Shown here: positions 12,129 to 23,874 of the stretch, in pieces
Numbering within the stretch: position 1 is the stretch's first letter
How the letters are laid out: the number at the start of each line of letters is the position of its first letter
From: Papaver somniferum
Lineage: Eukaryota; Streptophyta; Magnoliopsida; Ranunculales; Papaveraceae
Direction: 5' to 3'
Assembly: GCF_003573695.1 (NCBI RefSeq)
Contig: NC_039360.1
Location: 58,881,830-58,945,829, forward strand
DNA: 64,000 nt
Notes under the pieces: generated by a model
Seen by the model: only the letters and a program-made list of their open reading frames with translations
Databases searched by the model: none
Told to the model about the DNA's origin: nothing
Translations under genes and position numbers: made by a program

Positions 12129-13429
12129 TGTAACACCCCAGTGTTTTTAGCATGGTGCATGCTAAAAGATGCGTCATGGATTGAGATTGCGTGGTAAGAA
12201 GCATATTGGCTTAAGCCAATATTGCGCCAAAATGGCGCATTGCGTTTGGAATTTGACCAGGAGACAAATCTCGCATCAAATGATGCACTAGGCCAGTTGG
12301 GTAGATGGCCTTGAACTTGCAGCGTAATCATTGCGCATTATGAAGGTTATTGGCTTAGAGCCAATGTTGCACAAACATTGTGCATCAGGCCAGAGAGGGA
12401 TGGCCAAACGAGTGTCGCGTGATCATTACGCGCAATCATTGCGATGAACAATGAAGCATGCATGTCATTTTGGTCCCCTTTCCATACTTGTAAAAATTCC
12501 ATTAAGACATATATAGGGAGGGGTAGTTGGTTGAAGGTGCATATGCGGACTATGTACCAAGTAAGCTTCATAGCTTAGCCGGAAGAGTATACATGATTCC
12601 TAAGGCTCATTTATAGTTGCGTAGCCTTTCGAAGACGGCATTTGATGCTTAGGAATCACTATGCCGTATCGCGGACCCGATGATGCATAATCATTGTGCA
12701 TCTTGACGGAATGGCCTATATGGACCAGGCAATTACCATTATCGTTAGGCCAAGACCTTGCAATCGAGTTGGTTTAAGTTTCTGTCCCTTCGTGGATGAA
12801 CTACGGTCTGTGCTTGATCCCTTTAGAGTAGGGAAGGGTACGTAGGCAGCCGCAATGAGTTGCAACATTGCCGGTCCAGCACTTTGTCGCTCATATCATC
12901 TAATTGGGAGATGATTGCGACATTTTGGTCCCTCATATCATCTACGCTAGGTAGCTCGATGCAAGAGATGATTGTGGCCATACTTGATGAGGCTAGTTGC
13001 TTTCCATACCTTGGATGCTCATACTTCCTATCAAGGTGTTCGACATAGGCTAAAAACCCGAGTGTCGTAATTTAGCTCAAGAGGAGTCAATTTTGATGAA
13101 AACGGCCCAAAGATCAAGACATGTTGATCCATAGATCCACATGGTCACCAGAATTTAGCCAAATTCCATCGTTTAGGGCCTCAAAAGTCTGTTTTTACCG
13201 TTTTAGGAAAGTCTTTATCTTCTTAATAAACCCTTTGCGGATCAAGGGTGAGTTGGAACGGTGTGGGAGCTAATTTAGCTGCATCATGCTCCACGAGCAT
13301 GCTGGCAAAGGCGAATGAATGTGCATTTGCCTAGATTTAAGGCCCGGATCGTAGCTCCATCATGGCGCATCAGGAAAGTTACGGCCTGCGGGGCAACGCG
13401 CCAAAGGCGTAATTTTCCGGTCCGTCACA
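12129..13429 (+). mobile_element. Element F: solo LTR of another family inside the C 5' LTR
   Basis: It starts TGTAACACCCCAG and ends CCGTCACA, with AAAAC on both sides (12124-12128 and 13430-13434). The other C LTR has an uninterrupted GAAAACACTCGAG at the same place. The TGTAACACCCC start is common in plant chromovirus-type gypsy LTRs such as Del/Tekay, but nothing else here decides the family. Orientation is taken from that start. Confidence 0.82.
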
Positions 13430-13693
13430 AAAACACTCGAGACATCAAAACATGTCACAAACTGGGGGATACTCATCAGGGTATTGGTATGGCCGTTTAC
13501 AACATGCGGCGTGCAATACGCCCGTTACAGAAAGTGTCATAAAGCGGGGCGGTTAGTAATGGAAAGAAATAATGGTGTAAACGTATCCTTCATTATGGGA
13601 ACATAAATTCTAGGCGTTACCCGTTACTCCCTTCTTCCACCACTCAATCGTTTCCACTTCCCACGAGACCAAGGTACATTTTGTTGTAACTTG

Positions 13694-13701
13694 TATAAAT
13701 A
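13694..13701 (+). promoter_or_regulatory. TATA box of the element C 5' LTR
   Basis: TATAAATA lies in CTTGTATAAATAGGTCTC, about 380 bp before the LTR end. The equivalent in the 3' LTR is at 35308-35315. Confidence 0.65.
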
Positions 13702-14079
13702 GGTCTCACCTATTTTCCACCAACAACAAGTTTTGTTCAGGAGAACAATACAACATCCATAAATCATCTGATAGCTTTTCATTCAGCTAGCCAGTTCAAC
13801 TTTCTGATACAAGTTGCGAAACACTCACACTTACAGAATCAACTATTCTGGTGTCAACACTTTCTTCGCTTCCCTCCCGAAAACCAGCCCTTCTCCTTCA
13901 CTTTGTGACCGAAGCAAGCTTGGAACGGCCATTTCTTGGTTTAGGCCAGGATTGTACAGATTGATCTCTCGAATCAAAAGTACTCCTGTGCAGTACATTG
14001 TTTAGGGTTTAGACTCGTTTCTCACCTACACACATGAAATTACCAAAATCAGCAGAAACAATTTTCACCCACAAACAAT

Positions 14080-14097
14080 TGGCGACCACAGTTGGAG
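14080..14097 (+). other. Primer binding site of element C
   Basis: TGGCGACCACAGTTGGAG starts three bases after the LTR end. The reverse complement ends in GTCGCCA, the kind of 3' end seen in tRNA-Arg, as in Ogre-type elements. The tRNA identity is inferred; A has TGGCGACCACAGTGGGAG. Confidence 0.7.
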
Positions 14098-14164
14098 ATT
14101 CATCTCTCGGTTACAATATCAATTTCCAATTCCCGATTTCATCTTCAACCCGATCTCAAGATGG

Positions 14165-14405
14165 TATAACTCAGGTCCGTATCAGCAACAAACCCTGAGA
14201 ACACTAGCGCTGAAATCATCCCTGGTACTAACGCTCATTCCAGTGACATTAATACGCCACCTACCAGCACCAGCGGCGCGGAAAATGTCTCTTCGGGCGT
14301 TACACCTCCGATCACCAGAGCCGCCGCTGCTACTCCATCATCAGGACGAGAGACTGGAGGAGCCAGAAGAAGCCGACCTCCTCTTACCACTGTTGATTTG
14401 ACATA
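14165..14405 (+). pseudogene. Element C gag N-terminal remnant
   Basis: A Ser/Thr/Pro/Ala-rich stretch (pieces such as SGVTPPITRAAAATPSSG) with internal stops follows the primer site at the place where gag begins. It shows no capsid fold and no zinc knuckle. Between 14405 and 14742 the frames are broken and nothing recognisable is present. Confidence 0.45.
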
Positions 14406-14742
14406 AAGACAAAATGTTCTCGTAAGGCTCAGACAGACATGGATACAACTCAGAAAGAGATACCTATTTTCCGCAAGGTACTAACGGAGCGACCACCACG
14501 AAAGTCACGTTAACCCCATATGGAGCTGACAAGGAATACTTTTAACATCCGGCGGAGGCACTTCAGCAGGACGCGCGTTTATAGATAAAGAGGCTCGGGT
14601 TGCTCTTGAAACCCCGGTAGAAGGGAATCAACAATCCAATTTCATCACATGTGAATATTAGGAACGACTTCTCCAAAATCGAGGCAAAGAAAATCAGCAA
14701 CCCTCATGAGTTCACAGAGACCCTCTTCCCGTCAGGATCTGC

Positions 14743-15100
14743 ATGATTTCTGGGGACTTCGCCCACAAAATCGTGCATTCTATGATGAAACATTTATGTG
14801 AGATTGCATATTTCTCCAAGGCGCAGCGTCAAGACATATTTGCAGCTCTCAACCGCATTGCATCAGGAGAGCAGCTGTCTCCAGCCAAGGAAGCTGTTCC
14901 CAAACCCCAACCTCTCCTGGAAAGCACGATTGATAGATGGAACTGGGGACTCCTAACCCCTGTTCACTTGAAGGATGTCGAGTTTGACAATACGTTGATT
15001 GACGCGGGACTTCAATATTGTAACCGTCAAGGATCTGAGAGTTGCAAGGGAAAATCAAACAGAAGAAGCGTATTATTTCCCATGAGAGAAAAACACGACT
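14743..15100 (+). pseudogene. Element C gag-protease junction remnant
   Basis: The frame contains MMKHLCEIAYFSKAQRQDIF, related to the A segment YLVENLCELLHFSRDQRTDTF just before its protease. Next come LKDVEFDNTLIDAG (the protease active-site region) and, after a frameshift, NIVTVKDLRVARENQT, which parallels NIVTMKTLRMAR in A. The rest of the protease and all of RT, RNase H and integrase are missing. Confidence 0.6.
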
Positions 15101-15166
15101 TGCCGACCAGCACTATTTGCGCTGTCTTCCCATATGCCATAACGGGTCGCTTCGACGTTTATCTCT

Positions 15167-15310
15167 AGGAGACGCTTCAACGTTCTCTCCAAAATTCGCT
15201 CTGCTTCAACGTTCTCCGGCAGCGGCTCCGCTTCAATGTTCGCTCCAGCAGCCGCTCCGCTTCAGCGTTCTCTCCATAAGCTTCAACGTCCTCTCCTAGA
15301 GCCGAAGCCA
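15167..15310. repeat. Tandem repeat in C, inverse of the 27-bp repeat in B
   Basis: Units such as GCTTCAACGTTCTCTCC and GCTCCGCTTCAACG repeat irregularly. They are the reverse complement of the B unit at 5587-5780, though period and copies are less regular here. Confidence 0.6.
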
Positions 15311-17259
15311 TTTTCAACACTCCTTCCTTCCAAGGTTTGTGCCCGTAGACACCACACTACTCCCTGTCAAGGATCGTGATCATAGACAGCCAAGGATCGC
15401 AGTTGTGGCCACTTTTTGATCCATCTCGCCAAACCTCGTGGTCGTGGACAGTTTACTCGCTTACGCATCCATCCGATCCCTTTTCTTCCATGGACTCTCA
15501 TGCAATTCCAGCCAACCTATTTTGGTTCCCATGCGATGTGGTCTCTTCTGATCACATCTGCTGCCAAGAATTGTTGATGCTCGTTTGTCGATAGCAGCCA
15601 GAGCTTCACCATGGAAACAACCGCTACAAGGGTAATCCGTACTTCTCCATGTTTTAGTTTCACATGGAAGAAGTAATAGAGTCACCAGCACGGATGCAAT
15701 ATGGTGATATCCTTATCATGGTCAACTCACCGATCACACCAGATATAAACATGTAAACCACACTTGGGGACTGAGGCTCTACACGGGATCCCTTCACTGT
15801 CAAAGCTCAGAAGACACGGTCAACCAAAAGTCATAGCCACGACAAGGTCATCCACCCTTCAAAGGTGTAGCGTAATAATATCATCACCTCTCTGTCTAGA
15901 AAGCGCCTGCAACACTTTACGAGGCCGCGGCGGATCCCAATCCTACTCAAAGAAAACAACTTCAGTAACCAAAGATAAGTGCGACTGGGGACTTCTCATC
16001 ACGGTCCATCCCCGACAACAATCAAGCATTCATGAGATAACTCCAGAGACGCGGCCGAAACATTTTTCTTGAAGAGACAAAGGGAGCCACGATTAACGAT
16101 GTGACTCTCTCACTTCTACTTCTTCGTTATCCAGAATGTTTCGTCCATGTGATATTCCAAGCATCCCAACATCACATCCAGGAGAGTATGATAAGATTGT
16201 ATCAAATCCTATAGGCGTGGATTCAAGGCGATGCAATTAAAGTAGTCTACACCTGGGGACTGAAGCCTCCATCATGTTTAGAATCTTGAACGTAGTCACC
16301 ACCTTACCAGTGAATGCAACAGAAGCACATCTTCCACGAGAAAATAGGCTCAGGATAATCACACATGGGGACCACCTTAATGGGGTGCCTTCACTGTCCT
16401 CAACCAGGTTATTCCCGATTTCAACATCATCGCTACCGAATTTTTACGAGCCGCAAGAATTTCTCAACATGAAGCCGTACACGCGCATCAAAGACCCCAA
16501 AAGTACGCCACAGAGATACATTCACATATCCGGCTACGCCATCGGATCTAACATAAGTATAACTGGAGACTGCTCACCACATCCCGTTCCATGCAATAGT
16601 CCAAGATTCATAAGATGGTGCAAAGGATGTCGCTTGGAACGAAATCCTTAAAGGCTTGATAGCAGCACATCGGCAACGGAACGTTCTCAGCTCGTATACT
16701 TCTCCCAATGGCTCCTGAAGATTTCGACCATGCAAGCATCCACAACATATCATCATCGCAATCAGAAAGTCCAGGCACCAAATAACCTAAAATCAAGGAT
16801 GGATCAACAACGCAACCACAATCTCCAGGATTGGCCCTGGCATGATCATTACCGAGCAGGTGTTTCATCCATCTATCCCAAGATCGCAATGGAGTTTGGT
16901 AAATTTTGAAATCCACTGGAGAGGTTAGATACTCATTCTTCTGGAGTCAGAGCCTTATTACACATTCTGGAGAGGATCGACGGTACTGTTGGGTGGATAC
17001 ATGCGAGAGCATCTACCTTGAGTTCTCCTGGCTTGCCTTGCCGTTGATTATAACTATTGGATATTGCTTTGTTGCCATTAATGCTCTCTCTACCACCGCT
17101 GACAAATGACGAAGAGGATCCAGACGCTGCAGATGAAAGCACGAAGCCGAACGAACAAGAAAAACAGAAGAGGGTCGATACCCCTTTTCATACGAACGCA
17201 GTTTCTAGAGTTTGAACAGAATAAGGATTCCTTATTGCTCCATGAACGGGAATAGATGA

Positions 17260-17910
17260 CTAGGCACACCACACTCATGCTCCATAGCCGGACAAGTAGT
17301 GTGTCAATATCTCCGCTCCATGACCGAACCAGCAGCGCGCCATCACGAGGGACACCAGTCGCTCAACTTACAAACGCTCCATGGCTCCAGCACTCTGTGG
17401 TCAAGCCAACTCTCCATGGCTCCAACACTCCTTGGTCAAAGCCAACTCTCCATGACTCCATCACTCTATGGTTAAGTTAGCGCCAACGCTCCAGCATTCC
17501 GTGATCCAGCCAGCAAGCCTTCCAAGTATCATTTCCACCATTCCACAGATTGAAGCCATCAGCACCACCATCACCATTTGGTAGCCAAAGTTCCAGCGCC
17601 ATATTTTCACCATTTCACGGACTGAAGCCAATTTCCACCATTCCTCGGACTGAAGCCAGTTTCCACAACTGAAGCCAATTCTCACCATGCCACGGACGTA
17701 GCTAAGCCAGCAGCACCACGCCCGTGCCAGAAATTCGTGTCCAGGCCAGCAGCGCCATCCACCGTTCCACGAATCAGGAGCCAGCCGTGCCATCTCTGCT
17801 TCTCCGTGACCTAAACCAGCCAAGTGCCATCCACCGCTCCACGGACCTAGCCAACATCACCGCTCCACGTACCTAGCCAACAGCGCTGCTACGCGGATCA
17901 ACCAGCAACA
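17260..17910. repeat. Irregular repeats of CTCCATGGCTCCA and CCATTCCACGGACTGAAGCC type
   Basis: Between 17260 and 17480 the string AACTCTCCATGGCTCCA recurs; from 17500 to 17910 the string CACCATTCCACGGACTGAAG recurs with variation. Both are short, imperfect and noncoding. Confidence 0.55.
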
Positions 17911-17989
17911 CCATTCCATGGATGTAGCCAAGCAAGCAGTGTCGTCCATCATCCATTCATCATTCATCCATCATTCAAAGCCAATGCTC

Positions 17990-18250
17990 CATTGGGCTTT
18001 CCAAGCAAGCCACGCCATTGGCCCTTCCAAGCTAGTCATGTCATTGGCCCTTCCAAGCTAGTCATGCCATTGGCCCCTCCAAGCTAGTCATGTTATTGGC
18101 CCTTCCAAGCTAGCCTCTCCATCGGCCCTTCCAAGCTAGCCTCGCCATCGGCCCTTCCATAGCCGTTCAAAGCAGCGCCATCTTGGCCGTTCAAAGCAGC
18201 GCCATCTCCACCAGTCAAGGAAGCACCATCTTGACCGTTCAAGACAGCGC
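17990..18250. repeat. 26-bp tandem repeat next to the C polypurine tract
   Basis: From 17990 to 18162 a 26-bp unit close to CATTGGCCCTTCCAAGCTAG plus six bases is repeated six to seven times. It is followed to 18250 by units containing CCGTTCAAAGCAGCGCCATC. It lies just upstream of the 3' LTR, where Tat-lineage elements often carry tandem repeats. Confidence 0.7.
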
Positions 18251-18542
18251 CATCTCCATGCATTCCATAACTTAGCTGGCTAGCAACATTCACCGCTCAG
18301 AGGACCAAGTCGCAGTACCACCTCTGTCAATTAGCAACAAAAGTTGCAGTGCTGAGGCCAGCACCCCACGGCCAAACCAAATTTATGCGAAACCAATGAT
18401 GCAAGGATCGCAGATTCTTCGTACCTCTTGACAAAGGTTAGCCAAATCTCCCTGACAATCTCTTCATGACTTGTTGTTTCGATTTTATCCTCATCTGTCA
18501 CCATCTCATGCTTACCCCGCAACAATGCCACTGTTCCGAGCT

Positions 18543-18557
18543 AAGCAGGGGACTTAA
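18543..18557 (+). other. Polypurine tract of element C
   Basis: AAGCAGGGGACTTAA is immediately followed by the 3' LTR start TGTTGATGG. It is identical to the tract of element A at 39989-40003. Confidence 0.8.
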
Positions 18558-19828
18558 TGTTGATGGTGGTTTTTAGCTTATGGTTAAAATCGTAAAACCT
18601 TGCATCTGATGTGACGTCACTTTGCAAGGAAACAGAGCCACGTGTGCTGTCCTCTCCACTGGCATATTCATTGAGCCGCTCAATATACTTACATGAAATT
18701 TATCCAGACTGGTGAATCCCATATGTTCTGTAAATTTCGGCGCCTCGTGTATATTCACTTAATATAAGTTCATATGAATGCCTTCTATGCTATGTTCTCC
18801 GGCTGAACTCTTAATGTTGATATGGCATGACGATTCGTGTTCACTCGCAGCAGAGTAGCACGAATCTCCAAGTATCAAGAATAAGATCTCAGCATAAGGT
18901 ATTCAATCAGAAAAGCATGCTGCTCTCTGGCAACGAACTTAAAAGAGCTCTGTGTCGACACATAGAATTCAGTCAATCGTCCTGACTAACTTGCAGAAGT
19001 TAGGGTTTCGCGCCTCGCGCAATATACCATACCTTGCTTGTCAAAATTAAGCCTAAGAAAACTAAGTAATTAATCTGTCATGGATCAGCATGTGCAGAAC
19101 CTCGCTCAGAATAAGAAAAAACAGGGAGCCACAGCAGCAAAAAGAGGCATGGCCATGCCCGAGGCCAGCTAGCGCCATTGGCCACTCCCCGAACCTATTT
19201 CCTTGACCAATCAGGTCACTTTAAACTCGCCATACTCTCACCAGAAGTATAGTCGCGCCCTATGTTTGGCCGGCCCCCTTTTGGGCCAATCAAGTTGTTC
19301 TGAACTTGCCACCATACATTAAAGACCAAATGCACCCTGCCGCGCAACCATGCTAAACTGACAAGCCAAACACGCCCTACCACAACAACATATTGGTCGG
19401 CATGCCAACATGCCACTCTACCGCGACAACTTCGCAACATGCCAACTTCGTGGCAACCTGCCATAAATAGCCACCCACGGCAATTCTTACTCCTGTGGCC
19501 GTTTCCACATTGTGGCCTTGCCATAATTTTTTGGGCATAGCCATGGCACTATTTGCACAAAAGTGATGCCATGCCGCAGCCGCATGCCACGTGCACTAAT
19601 TAGGGTTTCAACATGCCAAACCCTAATTTGGGCAAATTTCTACCAAAGCCAAATAATGTTTCCCAGAGCAAAGAGATTGGCGTGGCAACAGGGATAATGT
19701 TGCCACATGTGGGTCCGACTCCACGGCGCCAAGTTTTGGCCACGCCAAACCCTGAGCAAGATTTCCACACGGACGTGCCAAGGTTTCAATGGCTATGGCT
19801 ACACAGCCGCGCCGAAGGCATGCACGAG
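18558..19828 (+). repeat. Element C 3' LTR, first part
   Basis: Matches 7985-8325 and then 10657-11610 of the 5' LTR. A single ATAAG near 18893 shows the empty site of the B insertion. It is interrupted at ACGAG (19824-19828) by element E and resumes at 34550. Confidence 0.85.
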
Positions 19829-20839
19829 TGTAACATCCCCACTTCGAATTCTAGGTCGGCCGCCCTAAAATCCCAAGTGTGGCATACTCATGGACCATTT
19901 TACACAATCAAACCGTCATACCAACAAATGGAGATCGGGCTATTGTATGGAGCACATTGGCAATAATCCAAAAGAATAAAATAATTTATTTTAAAAAAAA
20001 ATTAATAAGGATGGTGAGTCAAAATGAATCCTTTAGAAATAAAAATAAATAATCCTCGATTCGCAGGTTGGTCTCCAAAATAAAGGCGAAAAATTTATTT
20101 AAAAAAGAAACGCAAGTTTGATCTTTAAAATAATTTAATAAAACATTTTAGCTAATTAAGCACCTTAAAATACCGAAGAAGCAGCTTTTTTGAACAAAAA
20201 GTGCGGTCTACGATCTAGGTTGCTCCACGGTCACGATCTCCTGAAAAAATAAATAAATTGGGTCGGACCCCAACTAAAAATAGGCTTTCGCACCCTTATA
20301 TCCTTTATAGACGATCCAACAAGCCCTAAATAAATCATATGACTAGACGCAGTAATAATTTTTGAGATAGACGCCCGCACGAACGACAACAGTTTAAGGG
20401 GTTATTGCTTAACGGGAAAAATGAGTCCATAAGGACAAAACATGCTTTCAAGTAATAAAACAATTAAATGAAAAATGACTAGTTCATAAAGAAAAGCACC
20501 CCTCCCCTGGCCCTATAGTACTCTACTGATTGCCCCTCTCTAGTCTATTTCGCCTAACCGTAGGATAAAGAAGAAATGACAGCCCTTGTGTAGTCCATCT
20601 AGTTCCCCTACCGTGCGCTGGAAAACATGATGTTGTCGTACCCAATCAAAGATAATAGATCCATATTTTTATTTAGGTGATCCCTCGGTCATCGCCGTAC
20701 AATTTATGGGTATCGAGCCAACTACGAGCGACAAACACAAAACAATGGATAACCAGATCATTCATTCTCTCCAAATGATGATAAAACCACTGCCAGCTCC
20801 ATAAGATGGCAGTCACCTACCGTCTTACTCACATTCCTC
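19829..20839 (+). mobile_element. Element E, left part (LTR of an unidentified retrotransposon)
   Basis: Begins TGTAACATCCCCACTTCG after ACGAG. Together with 33707-34549, which ends GGATTTTACA before a second ACGAG, it gives about 1.85 kb with TGTAA...TTACA ends. This is best read as a solo LTR later split by element D. AT-rich; no coding sequence or primer site seen. Confidence 0.7.
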
Positions 20840-21060
20840 TTTGCCTAACCCCATGGATCTTTATTTGTATGTATTGCTTTCTTTGTTTTTACCTATATCC
20901 CGTGCGCAAACGCCTCGCATGGAGTTGTTAGATGAGGCTGTGATAAACCCGAAGGTTTTGAGCCAAGGAATCAACACTAAGATATCATCATCACAAATCA
21001 CTCTAGATTACTATGATTGGTTGTGAGCATTCGGATGCCTTCGTGATTTGAGTGCTCACA
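20840..21060 (+). repeat. Element D 5' LTR, truncated
   Basis: 221 bp from TTTGCCTAACCCC to GAGTGCTCACA, nearly identical to 33485-33706. The first ~625 bp of the 3' LTR (32860-33484), including its TATA box, has no counterpart here. The sequence to the left is element E. Confidence 0.82.
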
Positions 21061-21063
21061 ATT

Positions 21064-21082
21064 TGGCGCTAGAAACAGGGAC
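21064..21082 (+). other. Primer binding site of element D
   Basis: TGGCGCTAGAAACAGGGAC follows the LTR end after three bases. It differs from that of A and C, so D used another tRNA; I cannot name it with confidence. Confidence 0.65.
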
Positions 21083-21535
21083 TTCGTCCCAGTAAAAGAT
21101 TTATCTTGTCCTGTGATTTCACCTTAAACTGGCATACGATTGCTCTGATTTATTAGCTCGGACCGTATAGATCATTTGTTAACTTTATTATATTCAAAAA
21201 CGCACCTATTATCTTCGATAAGATTTATTGTTTTGATCCATGGATTTACGTTTTTCTTTAGATCTCGTGCGAACCTGTCTCTCAGGGGGGTTTTCGTAGT
21301 TTTTTAAAGGATCTACTTGCATTTTTAAAAGGATCTCTTTTAATAAAACTTTAACCCGTGTATTGTAACTCGTATGTATTAATCCTCTCATGGAGGAAGA
21401 TATTTCGCCAACTAACCCGATTCACGCGGATATTCCCGTTTTTCGCTGTTTGAAATTCCCTTGTGCAGAAAGAACGGATTGTGAGTAAAGAAGGCGAGTT
21501 TCTGCGAGATTTCATTGTCGACAAAAGGAACCGTG

Positions 21536-23872
21536 ATGGAAAAGACGCAGGAAGCAGGAAAATCCAAATCTTTGTCAAAGGAAACACCCAGGACAACCCC
21601 AGTCATCACCCGAAGCAAGCAGAAAGGAGACAAAGCTAAAAGGACCAGTCAAAGGCAAGATACTGCGGAAATCACTTCACCTATGAACGCTAATTTAGTT
21701 GCAGCCGCGGCTCTCAGAGCAGCGGAGACAAAGTACGGTGCGGCTGCGGTAGTCCCGAAGGCTGCAGAGGCTAGCAAAACTTGTGCTATGAATCAATTTC
21801 ATCAACCAAGAGAAAGGGTGGATGAATCCAGAACATACCAACTCATGCACCTTCCAACTTTCGGAATGCCACCAACAAATGATCAAAATCAAACCATACC
21901 GGCAGCTCTAGCACCGCAGAGGGGCACTCACCCCGATTTGGAAATGCCAGCAACCGAAGCTGAACCTCTGCCACCTTTAGTGCAGACCGTAGAGGAAGGC
22001 AGCACCATGGCCGTAGTGGCACGGGCGGGGACTCCCAATCAAGGGTCCAACCAATCACATCGACTGATGGCTGAGCTTGAAGAATTGAAGAAGAGCCAGC
22101 AGGTTTACGCAGATGCTGTAGCTCTGCTGGCCAGAGAAAATCAAGATTCAAAGGATCGGATTGCTCTAAGCACGAAGACCAGCCAACAACTTGATGAAGC
22201 AAATTCCAAAGCACCAGAGCCAAACCGAGACCGAAGAGTCGTCATAGCGGCTAATGGAGACGCGACTAGGGGAAGTAGCGTATCCGACCCGGATTATGAC
22301 GACGGAGAATCAGGCTATAACGAGCAGAAAAACATAGGGCACCACCGCGCAATGGAAGAGCTACGAGATGAAATGATGGCCGAGATCAGGCAATTAAAAA
22401 GTAGACAACGCGGGGGGAGGTTAGAAGAGGTCATGAGAGAAGCTAACTCTACGCCCTTAACTCATCGCTTGGCCAACACCCCTATTCCACTGAAATGCCC
22501 TGTCCCAACGTTCGAATGTTATGATGGATCCAGCGACCTTGCGGCACATATTCGATATTACAACCGTGTCTTAGCTAGATGGGGTCAGAACGACGCTGTA
22601 CTCTGCAGATACTTCCCGTCAAGCCTGAAGGGATCGACATTATCCTGGTTTGATAATCTGCCACCAGACTCCATCCACTCATACGACCAACTCGCAGAAA
22701 AATTCTTAAGAACATACATGTACAACAAGACTGTAAACACAGGGATGGATAAGCTCTTTTCACTGGCGATTGGCTACAAGGAAACCACGAGGGAATACAC
22801 TAACAGATGGCACAAGATCTGCCAAGCCATAGGGAGCGTGGACCCAGTGGTAAGCATCAATTGCTACAAATGGGGATTAGACCGAATGAGTCCACTATTT
22901 GTTGAGATTCATGGAAGCGTGCCTAAGACAGAGGGAGATCTTCGAATAATTATTGAAAAGTACGCTCGACTTGAAGAAATTCAACGGGAAAACCCGAGGG
23001 CATATCCGTAGAGATCTCACCGCACCAATTCAGCAGAACAAACCAATGGGGCTAAAAGGAGTTGCTCAGTGGAGAGACCTCACGAAGATAGAAAGGAGCG
23101 AAGGGACGAACGAAGAACAAGTGACCGAAAATTCGAAGATCAAGCTTACACGAAACTCAACGCTAGCTATGCTCGTATCCTACGAGAGATCAAAGGGAGG
23201 GAAAACCTGGAATGGCCATGGTCTAAGGGAAAACAGCCCCCGAGATCCGAGAAGTCTAAAGATTACTGTGAATATCATTGTTTCAACGGACACCAGACCG
23301 AAAAATGCAAGAACCTTAAAATAATGATCCAAAAATTAATTGATGCGGGAGAGCTCAAACATTACGTACGAAAGGATATTACCGAGGGTAGATCTAAACG
23401 AACCAAACCAGTCCAACTTCCGGAAGGAAACCGCACAATCAACACCATCTCGTGTTCTGAAGCCGCAGGGCCCTCTCTTACAGCACAGATAGGGAAGAGG
23501 TTACGGAAGCAATTCGAAGACCGCTGCGAATTGTATAAGGTCGATGGAATAGAGGTGGACGAGCACGAAGAGTGGATGGACTCTCCTATTATCTTCGATG
23601 CCGAAGATATCGAAGAAGATATGGAAGACCATAACGATCCCTTGGTCCTGACACTACCAGTAGCTGGATGTAACCTCAAAAAGATCCTCATAGACGGGGG
23701 AAGCTCTGTGAACGTCCTATTTTACGATGCATTTAAACGGATGAAACTCCATGATGAACAGTTAATGACCTCTTATTACACCATCTACGGATTCAATGGA
23801 GCACCCACGAAGCCCTTGGGAGACATCGTGTTGCAGGTTAACGCAGGGCCCATGAAATTAGAAACCGATTCA
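21536..23872 (+). pseudogene. Element D gag and protease N-part
   Basis: The first ATG after the primer site in this frame is at 21536. The N-terminal third is polar and Lys/Glu/Ala-rich. Codons from about 22490 encode a retrotransposon gag capsid domain (KCPVPTFECYDGSSD, SSLKGSTLSWFDNL, GYKETTREYTNRWH). A TAG at 23009-23011 breaks the frame, which reopens unchanged. It continues to a knuckle of the form C-x2-H-x4-H-x4-C (near 23267) and the protease motif ILIDGGSSVNVLF (near 23683). A one-base frameshift near 23872 ends it. Gag coats the element RNA and the protease cleaves the polyprotein; here both are interrupted. Confidence 0.85.
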
Positions 23873-23874
23873 GT

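Larger units (their letters stand above)
7985..14077 (+). repeat. Element C 5' LTR, split by two solo LTRs
   Basis: The three LTR pieces are 7985-8325, 10657-12128 and 13430-14077. Each insertion is bounded by a 5-bp direct repeat that is single at the matching point of the 3' LTR (ATAAG near 18893, AAAAC near 35045). The LTR contains GCCAAACCCTAAAT repeats (11760-11870), a CCACTGGCATGCCACC repeat (11900-12000) and a TATA box at 13694. Confidence 0.85.
15101..18540 (+). other. Element C noncoding interior
   Basis: No pol domain occurs here. The motif TGGGGACT/CTGGGGACT recurs at irregular distances (about 14945, 15768, 15985, 16253, 16360), usually before GAAGCC, GAGGC or TTCTCATC. Tandem repeats listed separately occupy both ends. 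Frames of 60-125 codons on either strand share no motif with a known family. This matches the long noncoding interiors of large non-autonomous (LARD-like) LTR elements. Confidence 0.55.

Noticed and set aside
14080..14097. tRNA gene fragments at the primer sites
   Set aside because: Only the 18-base complement of a tRNA 3' end is present; no cloverleaf can be formed in the surrounding sequence at 14080, 21064, 48600 or 52715.
20841..21026. 61-codon frame repeated at 33486-33671
   Set aside because: It is part of the D LTR, present twice because LTRs are duplicated. It lies in R/U5; the signal-peptide look is not supported by anything else.
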